DNA from: Ariolimax columbianus | Lineage: Eukaryota > Mollusca > Gastropoda > Stylommatophora > Arionidae | Assembly: GCA_036924085.1 (NCBI GenBank) | Contig: JAVGWX010000011.1 | Span: forward strand, 25,000,739 to 25,064,738 | DNA length: 64,000 nt | Reading direction: 5' to 3' | Part shown: piece by piece, positions 30,166-38,936 of the stretch | Layout: every line of letters begins with the position of its first letter | Numbering within the stretch: the first letter of the stretch is position 1 | Position numbers and translations under genes: made by a program | The notes under the pieces: generated by a model | The model's input: only the letters and a program-made list of their open reading frames with translations | Database searches by the model: none | Told to the model about the DNA's origin: nothing

Positions 30166-32692
30166 TTAAAATGTTATTACTGCGTTAGATATCCATGTGA
30201 CTGCCAAAGATGCAAGGACAGACAGAGGCAACGCAGTTTCAGCTCGAGTCATAAAAGGCATACCCTTATTTTCAGAGTTACTTGTCTGTGTTCGTTTATC
30301 GGCCTGGTACAAATAACCAGTTTCGTTAACGAAAACCTTCCATATTCTTATTCGGGGCAGTCCGTCATCGGGCATGCCCACTGTTCGGTTAAAAGCGTTA
30401 AGACCATTAGAGACATACCATAGCCAGCCTTCGTGATCAAAAGCGAAAGTGTCTGGCCACTGCATTCTTACATCGTCCCTGGCTAGCAACAGTTGTGTGG
30501 TCATTGTTACTTGGTCTGTTTGTAGTTTCTGATCCGCCATGTCTTTGTCAATGTCCCAGTAGTACACGGCATTGAGAGCAAGAGCGCCGTAGTAAAGACG
30601 CCTCATTCCGTAAGTTAGTCCACCAGTTTGAGAGATCTTTTCTCCAACACGTCTAATACCAGTCTTATCTGTAGGATCCCCTTTCCTTAGAGTCGCTGTT
30701 GGAATTTGGTACAATCCGAAAGCTGCAACAGCGGAGTAGTAAACGTATTTAAAATCCGAAGACATTGCAATACCATTCACAGGAAAAGGAAAGCTGTAGT
30801 CAACGCCATTGATGGGGATAATGGACGCGTTGTTATCTTCAGCTTTCATGCTAGGGTCATCCAGACTGTATCCACGTTGAGTCTTGAAATCGTAAACAGC
30901 AATATAACCCTCATTAGCGTCAGTAATATACGCGTACCTTACAACCCCGTCTTCATAATCCAGAACAATGTCGTTCAAGTAGTTGGTCGTTCTGTTGGCC
31001 ACATATTCCGGCATTTCATACCTCGCCACTTCCGTGTTCGTGGTAAGGTCATAGATTACAATTTTGGCTGGGCAGAGATTTAATGTGTTCCCGATACGGC
31101 CAGTGTCTATGACGTACATTCGATGAGTATTTGGGTCAATCTCCATGCTTTGTACGAACTGCAAGGCTGAACAATTTCCCTGCCTCTGAGCTTCCCAACT
31201 TGGGTACGGCCTTAGTTTCGTCTCGTTGTTGACGTTGACTATCTTTACTAGTGTCACTGGATGGCCATTAGGCCAAAACCAGCGCGGGATCGTCACATAG
31301 ATATCACCTCTGTCGACCTGAAATCAATTGTAATGTAAATATAAGTCACACGTTATGTTACGCAATGTTATGGGATGTTATATTACAATATATTATGTTA
31401 TATTATGGTTTGTCAAAGCAGTCATCCTTTTTCGGCCATATCATGAGAAAAGGGAGGCTACAACATACTGTGACAACGGATAAAGTAACAGAGTGAGAGA
31501 GATAAAGGGAGCCAGATATAGAAAATAGTGGACAGCCTGAAGGAGTGGCAAGAGGGACGAGCAGCAAGAGAGTTGATAAAAGACTCACATGATAGTAGTG
31601 TATGGAGATCCATGATCGCCTGTGCTAACTGACACGACACATAATGATGATTTGTGTATGAATATATGCATGTAGGTATGTATATATGTATGTATGTGTG
31701 TATGTATGTAAGTATGTATGTATGTATGTACGAGGTGTGTTCAAAGGAAACCGGATCTAACTGCAACAAGTGAATATACGTAGGATGCGCATGATGACGT
31801 CACATCTGGTGTAAACAGCACATACCAACCGCCAAGTTTGCAAAACGTCATTATTATCTGACTCATAGTTTCCTCAGCAGATAGTTGAAAACATGACTAG
31901 TGTGATATGGAATCCTTCCAGAGTATATCAGCGAGCGGTGATTCGGTTTCTAACAGATGAAGGATGTCGACCAGTTGATATCCGTCGCAGAATGTAGGCA
32001 GTGAACGATGACAAAAGTATATCAAAGACAACAGTGAAGAACTGTACAACGACGTTGGTGAACATACTGATCAGAATATCTTAGTCACGGCCATGTGAAC
32101 ATACTGATAAGATTGTGTTAGTCACGGTCAGGTGAACATACTGACCAAGACCCACACCTCATTTCCATGTACTTCCACTAGAAACAGGCTGGCTCATGGC
32201 AGTCTGACTAAGGTAGGAATTGAAGTGATCCCCGTAGTAGTGAGCGACCCGCATATACACATAATTAAAGAAAAGCAATCTATAAGAACCCGATCCATCT
32301 TCATCAGCACGCTCGAACTGTAGGGACAGATACAGTAACCAAAATTCACTGTGTGCGTTCAACATCAACAACAACAACAACGTGATATCATATATGCAGG
32401 CCACCTCACACGACTTAGACCCCGTAACGTTACTCTGAGAAACCAGCATTCTACTCAGATACTCAAGACTCCACGACCACAATGTACAAACCTTTATTCC
32501 GGCTGCCAGATTTCTCGCAGGAACATAAGTATTGTTTCTGATGGACTCCTCCTTGTCCGCTTCCGAAGGCCAGTCAAGATCGAGAGTAGCCCACTCGTAG
32601 ACAATTTCAGCCTGTCCAAATGTCTGGGCTCTTGCGTATGTGATTAGAAGCACCACAGATACGAGTACAATCGTTATGAGTTTTGACATCAT
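30166..32692 (-). CDS. MRJP/yellow-family secreted protein, two coding exons
   Basis: Exon 1 is 32692-32492, exon 2 is 31317-30166; donor AAAG|GTTTGT and acceptor TTTCAG|GTC join in phase 0 to give about 450 residues, the usual size of yellow/MRJP proteins (often thought to be six-bladed propellers). Start at 32692 because MMSKLITIVLVSVVLLITYA is a classic signal peptide (cleavage near residue 22). Family marks: GDIYVTIPRW (~72-80), C116 and C149 flanking MEIDPNTHRMYVIDTG, NYLNDIVLDY, AYITDANEG, PVNGIAMSSDFKYVYYSAV, and a late WPDTFAFDHEGWLWYVSN. At least six N-glycosylation sequons. The last ~24 residues are hydrophobic after a small-residue region, suggesting GPI anchoring (inference). Biochemical function unknown; insect relatives act in pigmentation or as jelly proteins. 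No internal stop or frameshift, so probably functional. Confidence 0.9.
31405..31645 (+). pseudogene. RTE-like RT 3' end in the MRJP intron
   Basis: Plus-strand text GHIMRKGRLQHTVTTDKVTE, then KIVDSLKEWQEGRAARELI and VWRSMIACAN, the C-terminal consensus of the group, followed by a small ATGATG tail. 5' truncated, with stops. Confidence 0.78.
31674..31732. repeat. (TGTA)n microsatellite
   Basis: Tetranucleotide TATG/TGTA run between the RT fragment and the mariner end. Confidence 0.92.
31728..32058 (+). pseudogene. Mariner-like transposase 5' end in the MRJP intron
   Basis: Begins TACGAGGTGTGTTCAAAGGA, the presumed terminal repeat. The ATG at 31893 opens NPSRVYQRAVIRFLTDEG and CRPVDIRRRM, then a stop. 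Homology to the 2657-3008 copy ends near the KTTVKN segment, so again only the first ~60 codons are present. Confidence 0.8.
32059..32400 (+). repeat. Dispersed repeat family D, copy 1
   Basis: Contains two or three degenerate GTGAACATACTGA(C/T) units related to the 97-bp satellite, then the family core GTGATCCCCGTAGTAGTGAGCG at 32224-32245 and a CATCTTCATCAGCACGCTCG segment. Shared with 35640-35755 (inverted), 37698-38065 and 49905-50270. Class unknown. Confidence 0.75.
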
Positions 32693-32699
32693 TGCTGCG

Positions 32700-32735
32700 A
32701 TTAGTTGATAACTGGAGAAAATAAAAAATAGGTCA
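32700..32735 (-). promoter_or_regulatory. Possible 5' UTR splice acceptor just upstream of the MRJP start
   Basis: On the minus strand a pyrimidine tract (ATTTTTTATTTTCTCCAG) ends with AG at 32712, 19 bp before the ATG at 32692. This implies an upstream non-coding exon, so the promoter would lie further right. Sequence pattern only. Confidence 0.45.
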
Positions 32736-32938
32736 GTTTACTTCCACGAAAGACAGAAACATGAAAAGCAGGTCATCATTTGATAGTTTAAACAGCGGCT
32801 AGGAGTCATGACAGTACAGTACACTCATCAAACTAAGAAAACACAAGAGGTGTCTGCTTTCTGCTCTTCTGTGTTGGGCTAAAATTAACGGAAAAAGAAA
32901 CGTTCTTCTTTTTCTTCTTTTTTTTTCCTTTTCTTCTT

Positions 32939-33158
32939 CGATCGACTGATGATATCTATGCTTCTAGTCCGGTGAGGTTCACGATCAACTGATGCTATGC
33001 TTCTAGTCCGGTGAGGTTCACGATCAACTGATGCTATGCTTCTAGTCCGGTGAGGTTCACGATCAACTGATGCTATGCTTCTAGTCCGGTGAGGTTCACG
33101 ATCAACTGATGCTATGCTTCTAGTCCGGTGAGGTTCACGATCAACTGATGATATACTT
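32939..33158. repeat. 39-bp minisatellite in the I-B 3' UTR
   Basis: GATCAACTGATGCTATGCTT plus CTAGTCCGGTGAGGTTCAC at 39-bp spacing (32983, 33022, 33061, 33100, 33139). Two more diverged units lie at 33600-33662, beyond the CR1 insertion. Confidence 0.93.
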
Positions 33159-33159
33159 C

Positions 33160-33600
33160 ATAGAGGGGACATAAACATGCTGAAAAGAATACAAAAAAGG
33201 GCGACAAGGATGATAGTGGGATTCCAGAATTACAGTTATGAGGAACGGCTCAGAAAAACCGGCCTACAGTGTCTAGAAGAGAGAAGAATTCGAGGTGACT
33301 TAATACAGGTTTATAATATGATCAGAGGAATGGATAAATTAGACTATAACAAGTTTTTTTTAAAAATACAGCCACCCACAATAACACGAGGGTATAGCTA
33401 CAATCTGACTAAAGAGAGGTCCAGATTAGATATTAGGAAATATTTTTTTAGTCAGAGAGTGGTGTCTGCTTGGAATGCATTGCCAGCGGAGGTAGTGGAT
33501 GCGCATAGCTTTTAGAGCAAGGTGATGTAAATGTAACTGGTTGTATACAGACTCTGCAGGGTCTTCTAAACCAGAATAAAGACGTTAAGTTAAGTTAAGT
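33160..33600 (+). pseudogene. CR1/L2-type LINE, 3' end with RT C-terminus
   Basis: Open frame 33177-33515 begins KRIQKRATRMIVGF and runs through YEERLRKTGLQCLEERRIRG, DKLDYNKFF, TKERSRLDIRKYFFSQRVVS and AWNALP, the CR1/L2 RT C-terminus. The 3' UTR block follows, ending in (TTAAG)n. Truncated at its 5' end within the thumb; inserted in the 39-bp array of I-B. Confidence 0.9.
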
Positions 33601-34384
33601 TCTTGGCCAGTGAGGTTCACGATCAATTGATGCTATTCTTCTAGGCCAGTGAGGTTCACGAAGTAGACTAAGCGTATCAGGTCTTTGCCTGTCCCTCATG
33701 ACTATTCGTGTATTATCGCCCCTCCCCCGGGCCAGACTACCTCTCTGTGTTCTTTCATAAGTTGGTTCAGTTTAACAGGATATGTTCTGGCGTTTGCTTG
33801 ATAGCTGTACTATAGCACGTGGCGTTGTCTCTGAGACCCATTCTGTGGAGGTGGGTCTTCTTTTTGCATTGCCCCTTTTTTCTAAAGATCTTTGTCTGCC
33901 CAGATCTGCCAAGTTTGTTTACGCTGTCATTTTATGGTTTGTGCTGATCTCTCCATTCTGTCCTTATTGGCGGTTTTATGAGTCTCTTTACTTCTTTAAA
34001 GCTCTGTGGATGACGAGTGTGTGTTGCCAGCTCCAGATTTTGCGAACTCGTGTGTCTTCTTGATTCCAAAGTTCCCACTGTGGGCCGGAATCCACTGAAG
34101 GACTATTTCTTTTTCTGCGAGTGTCAATCGCCAGATGTTATATTTTATTTCATGTAAGAGTCTTTCTTATTTGCGTTTTAAGATTAATTGGAGTACGCTT
34201 CTGGAGTCTGTTAGAATGATCTTTCTACTTGAAACCTCGAGTATACCATCTTTTGATACGACATGTCTAAGAAGGATTGATATAATGTTGTTAGCCAAAT
34301 AATATCACTTACCGAAATCTGCTTGCCAGGAGCAATCAAGCAGACATGAACACTATCAAAAGCGGTTGACGCTGGAATTAAATT

Positions 34385-34622
34385 TACCATGTGGTGAGAA
34401 AAGAATTAGACACCATCACCAGAACAGACTTGAAATGGACCAGGAAAGGGTGGCGAGAGAGAGGCCGGCCTAAGACATCTTGATGTAGGACGGAGGAGGC
34501 TGAGATGAAAATTATGAACCAAAGTTTTGACAATGTACGTTGGATGACAGCAGATTGGGTAAAGTTAAGGTAATTTCTTTGTGCCCTTAAGACGCTAACA
34601 TGTATGTCGATCATTAACCGAC
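34385..34622 (+). pseudogene. LINE RT C-terminal relic
   Basis: The plus strand reads TDLKWTRKGWRERGRPKTS, a stop, EEAEMKIMNQSFDNVRWMTA and FLCALK. It matches the WTPKGKRKRGRPKTTWRRT...CALK ending common in invertebrate RTs. Confidence 0.72.
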
Positions 34623-35138
34623 GTCACTAAGGCAGTCTTGAGTTAGCAAGCACCATTATTTCACATCCTGAAACCTGACTGGTACCAAACTGTATCGATT
34701 ATTGCCGATCCGATGGGTCTACTAGCTATATGAAGAGGAGGAACATGCTGCATGAGCAACATCTTGATCTCCATATATCCGTGTCCAAGTTTGAGCCCTG
34801 GAGAAGATACTTCAGCTTCACCCACGGTGTCGGTACAAGACAGGATGTAGCAGTAGACGTTGAATCCTGGGAAGACGAAACTATCCATTGCACCAAATAC
34901 AAATCTTACCTACAGCTCCACCTTAAATTAGACAAAGGGACTACTACAGCGCGCAGAGGAGAAAAGAACAACAAAATATCAACTCAAGTGCGCATCATCA
35001 TAAAGTCAGTAATGAGCAAACATAATAAGTTCATTCGGTGAACGCATAAGAAAAGTGGTATCACCGTTCTGCACTTGTGAAAGTCATGAAAAAGGTTCAT
35101 GTTTTATGTGGTCCAAGACACTCAGAAAAAAAAACCTC
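34623..35138. other. Unassigned stretch
   Basis: A 103-codon plus-strand frame (34730-35041) has no domain I recognise and no splice context; left uncalled. Confidence 0.4.
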
Positions 35139-35139
35139 C

Positions 35140-35345
35140 ACTTGTTGTTGTTGTTGTTGTTAAAAACGTCCGTTTCACAATCCCATTGCATCGGTATCGG
35201 ATCCCGCCGTATCCAGTTTGGAAGACACGAATGGTGCCTACATTCTGAGCTACCTCTAGTCATCTCGATTGATGGTCTTGTCACTGGCCAAAAAACGGTC
35301 TGATGATGTCGTAATCACCTCTTGCGACGGGCAACTGGTTTGGCT
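35140..35345 (+). mobile_element. SINE family C, copy 2, partial
   Basis: Shares TCGGATCCCGCC, CTACATTCTGAGCTACCTC, TGGTCTTGTCACTGG and CCGTCTGATGATGTCGT-like blocks with 17594-17876 and 21225-21275. The head is degraded. Confidence 0.65.
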
Positions 35346-35639
35346 TCACTAAGTGTCTAACATGCTCAGTTGTTCACTCTAGATAATGTTTCTTCTGAAA
35401 TCCCAAAGCGTATTGAAGAAGGTGAACCTTCATATGCTTGGTTCTAGTGCAATTCGATGCTTCTCATAAGGTTTACTAGTATGGAGCCATGTTGTCGATC
35501 CCTACCCCATTGGTATGGCTGCTGTATGTTACTGTTGTGAATTTCCACTATGAGTAAGTTTATTCTTTTGTGTGGCCTGAAAGGGCGTTAAGTGGCGGGT
35601 TGCAGTAGTTGTTACATATAACATCGTGCTGATGATGGT
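35346..35639. other. Unassigned stretch
   Basis: Nothing recognised. Confidence 0.35.
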
Positions 35640-35755
35640 TGACCGAGATCATTCAGGTGCTTGTGTTATGTTTACTTCACATGCATGTCGCTCACTACTA
35701 CAGAGATCACGTCGATTCCCCTTCTCGTTAACCAGACTATCAAGAAGAACAACTC
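35640..35755 (-). repeat. Family D flank, inverted, left of the 97-bp satellite
   Basis: CGCTCACTACTACAGAGATC at 35689-35708 is the reverse complement of the family D core found in direct orientation at 37771-37800, 32224 and 50065. Confidence 0.8.
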
Positions 35756-35756
35756 G

Positions 35757-37698
35757 TTGGAACGATGAGGCTAACATCTGGTCAGGCAAAACACACTGAT
35801 CCGACAATGTTAGCCAGGGTCAGGAGAAATATACTGGCCAAGACCCTCACCTGACGGGACGATGAGGCTAACGTCTGGTCAGGCAAAACACACTGATCAG
35901 ACAAAGTTAGCCAGGGTCAGGAGAAATATACTGGCCAAGACCCTCACCTGACGGGACGATGAGGCTAACGTCTGGTCAGGCAAAACACACTGATCCGACA
36001 ATATTAGGCAGGGTCAGGAGAAATATACTGGCCAAGACCCTCACCTGACGGGACGATGAGGCTAACGTCTGGTCAGGCAAAACACACTGATCAGACAATG
36101 TTAGCCAGGGTCAGGAGAAATATACTGGCCAAGACCCTCACCTGACGGGACGATGAGGCTAACGTCTGGTCAGGCAAAACACACTGATCAGACAATGTTA
36201 GCCAAGGTCAGGAGAAATATACTGGCCAAGACCCTCACCTGACGGGACGATGAGGCTAACGTCTGGTCAGGCAAAACACACTGATCAGACAATGTTAGCC
36301 AGGGTCAGGAGAAATATACTGGCCAAGACCCTCACCTGACGGGACGATGAGGCTAACGTCTGGTCAGGCAAAACACACTGATCAGACAATATTAGCCAGG
36401 GTCAGGAGAAATATACTGGCCAAGACCCTCACCTGACGGGACGATGAGGCTAACGTCTGGTCAGGCAAAACACACTGATCAGACAATATTAGCCAGGGTC
36501 AGGAGAAATATACTGGCCAAGACCCTCACCTGACGGGACGATGAGGGTAACGTCTGGTCAGGCTAAACACACTGATCAGACAATATTAGCCAGGGTCAGG
36601 AGAAATATACTGGCCAAGACCCTAACCTGACGGGACGATGAGGGTAACGTCTGGTCAGGCTAAACACACTGATCAGACAATATTAGCCAGGGTCAGGAGA
36701 AATATACTGGCCAAGACCCTCACCTGACGGGACGGTGAGGCTAACGTCTGGTCAGGCAAAACACACTGATCAGACAATATTAGCCAGGGTCAGGAGAAAT
36801 ATACTGGCCAAGACCCTCACCTGACAGGACGATGAGGCTAACGTCTGGTCAGGCAAACCACACTGATCAGACAATATTAGCCAGGGTCAGGGGAAATATA
36901 CTGGCCAAGACCCTCACCTGACGGGACGGTGAGGCTAACGTCTGGTCAGGCAAAACACACTGATCAGACAATATTAGCCAGGGTCAGGAGAAATATACTG
37001 GCCAAGACCCTCACCTGACGGGACGATGAGGCTAACGTCTGGTCAGGCAAAACACACTGATCAGACAATATTAGCCAGGGTCAGCAGAAATATACTGGCC
37101 AAGACCCTCACCTGACGGGACGGTGAGGCTAACGTCTGGTCAGGCAAAACACACTGATCAGACAATATTAGCCAGGGTCAGGAGAAATATACTGGCCAAG
37201 ACCCTCACCTGACGGGACGATGAGGCTAACGTCTGGTCAGGCAAAACACACTGATCAGACAATATTAGCCAGGGTCAGGAGAAATATACTGGCCAAGACC
37301 CTCACCTGACGGGACGATGAGGCTAACGTCTGGTCAGGCAAAACACACTGATCAGACAATATTAGCCAGGGTCAGGAGAAATATACTGGCCAAGACCCTC
37401 ACCTGACGGGACGATGAGGCTAACGTCTGGTCAGGCAAAACACACTGATCAGACAATATTAGCCAGGGTCAGGAGAAATATACTGGCCAAGACCCTCACC
37501 TGACGGGACGGTGAGGCTAACGTCTGGTCAGGCAAAGCACACTGATCAGACAATATTAGCCAGGGTCAGGAGAAATATACTGGCCAAGACCCTCACCTGA
37601 CGGGACGATGAGGCTAACGTCTGGTCAGGCAAAACACACTGATCAGACAATATTAGCCAGGGTCAGGAGAAATATACTGGCCAAGACCCTCACCTGAC
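35757..37698. repeat. 97-bp satellite, about 20 near-identical copies
   Basis: Unit starts GACGGGACGATGAGGCTAAC, with starts at 35853 and 35950 and regular 97-bp spacing to 37698. Later landmarks are TCTGGTCAGGCAAAACACAC, AGCCAGGGTCAGGAGAAATA and TACTGGCCAAGACCCTCACC. Copies differ at few sites; linked variants include GAGGGTAAC with GGCTAAAC in two adjacent units (near 36540 and 36637) and GACGGTGAGG in several. Homogeneity implies recent amplification or conversion. No frame stays open. Confidence 0.98.
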
Positions 37699-38065
37699 CT
37701 CTTCGTTGTACGTCGGAAACTCGCTGGCAACTGGCTATTGTCGAGGACAACAGCCTGGCCAACTAGGTGCGGCTCGGCGTGATCCCCGTAGTAGTGAGTG
37801 ACACGCAAATAAAGCCAAGCATTGCACAGCTGCCTCGATGACCCTGGTCTACTTCATCAGCACACTCAGGATGTCAGGAAAACTACTGCAATCTGCCACA
37901 AATTCCGTCTTTTTCAGCGCGTACAAAAGGGTTACCAACCCATTGTGGGCATTAGAAACCAACCAACCAACAACCCGTTCGCAGAGAGAACTGCATGGAA
38001 GTAAGGTGGAAGTCTTGGCTAGTATATGTTACCTGACCCTGACTAACAGTCCAATAAGTATATAT
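37698..38065 (+). repeat. Family D flank, direct, plus an inverted satellite unit
   Basis: Direct core GTGATCCCCGTAGTAGTGAG at 37779-37798 and CTTCATCAGCACACTC. At about 38010-38065 one diverged satellite unit lies inverted (AGTCAGGGTCAGGTAACATA on the minus strand). Confidence 0.75.
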
Positions 38066-38936
38066 TGCCTGCCATACCTAAGTCTCCTCTTCTCACGCTG
38101 TATGCAGAATAGCACTGTCAGTTTCCAGATCCACGGCTTAGGCGTGAAATGAGTGTCTTGGTAAATATGTTTCACCTTATCTGGACGGTTCGTCTAGACC
38201 TCCCCAAACATCTTTAAAAGTAGTCTGAGAAGTCCACAATTGGCTGAAACCCTGCATATTTTAAAACAACCACTGTATTACTACACCAGTTCAATCAATC
38301 AATCAAACTCCGTGGCTCCTCCCAGTGCATAGGCCAATGACATCATCGCGAAAGCATGTACATCCTGTGTTGATCTTTCTGCCTATCTCCAGGTGTAATA
38401 ATGTACTCTTAGTTTCGTCTGACACCCTCTTCTATATGTATATTTGAGTCTACCAGGATGTGTTCTAAATGCGGGTGTTTGCTGTAGTTTTTGTTGAAGT
38501 GTACAGACATGAGCAAACGTGGTAGATCATTGTGGCCAACATTGGTTAAATACGAGGAGCGGACGACCTTAGACAACGACATTAATAAAAACAGTTGCTA
38601 TCATAACAAGGCAGTCTGTCCCGAGTGACAACCCTGCCACAGAGAGCATGTCGTAAGAAGCGACTAACTGTATGACATGGTATAACACCGGACATGGTTG
38701 GGAGCAAAATATATGGAACCTAACAAACTGCGGGTTTACTTTGCTCTAATTTTTTAGTCTATTAAGATGGACTCGCACATCAGTTGACCACTCTCCATAG
38801 TGGAGTAATATGCTGCTCGAGCCTAGCCCACTAAGCAGGAAATCGATTTCCTGGCTACATCCAGCTCATATCAGAGATGAGACCTGCACATGGGTTTATG
38901 CTTCTGTAGAATTTCAGGTCAACTAAGACTAAATCA
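38066..38936. other. Mostly unassigned stretch
   Basis: No gene. A ~45-bp segment at 38548-38593 (GGACGACCTTAGACAACGAC) recurs at 41996-42034, so related sequence flanks the 14-bp array on both sides. Confidence 0.5.

Larger units (their letters stand above)
31318..32491 (-). other. Phase-0 intron of the MRJP-like gene, filled with mobile DNA
   Basis: 1174 bp with GT-AG ends. From the acceptor outward it holds an RTE-like RT 3' end (31405-31640), a (TGTA)n run, a mariner 5' end (31728-32058) and a family D copy (32059-32400). All lie antisense to the gene or are non-coding. Confidence 0.88.
32905..34262 (-). pseudogene. I-B LINE, 3' half, with 3' UTR array
   Basis: Minus strand: RNase H remnants (IPAHSGNFGNQED near 34070-34110), a TEWRDQHK segment matching the 11452-12782 copy, RPTSTEWVSET-like C-terminal text near 33830, then a 3' UTR carrying a 39-bp array and a (GAA)n-like tail (TTCTTCTT on the plus strand at 32905-32940). 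A CR1 3' end has inserted into the array. Confidence 0.7.

Noticed and set aside
30706..31083. Plus-strand 125-codon frame
   Set aside because: Shadow of the MRJP coding exon on the opposite strand.
32159..32491. Continuation of MRJP exon 1 through the open frame to 32159
   Set aside because: Family similarity stops at the AAAG|GT donor at 32492; the rest is family D repeat, and exon 2 joins in phase 0.
34730..35041. 103-codon plus-strand frame
   Set aside because: No recognisable domain; left as unassigned.
35757..37698. CRISPR-like regular direct repeats
   Set aside because: Units are contiguous 97-bp tandem repeats with no unique spacers and no cas genes; the context is eukaryotic.
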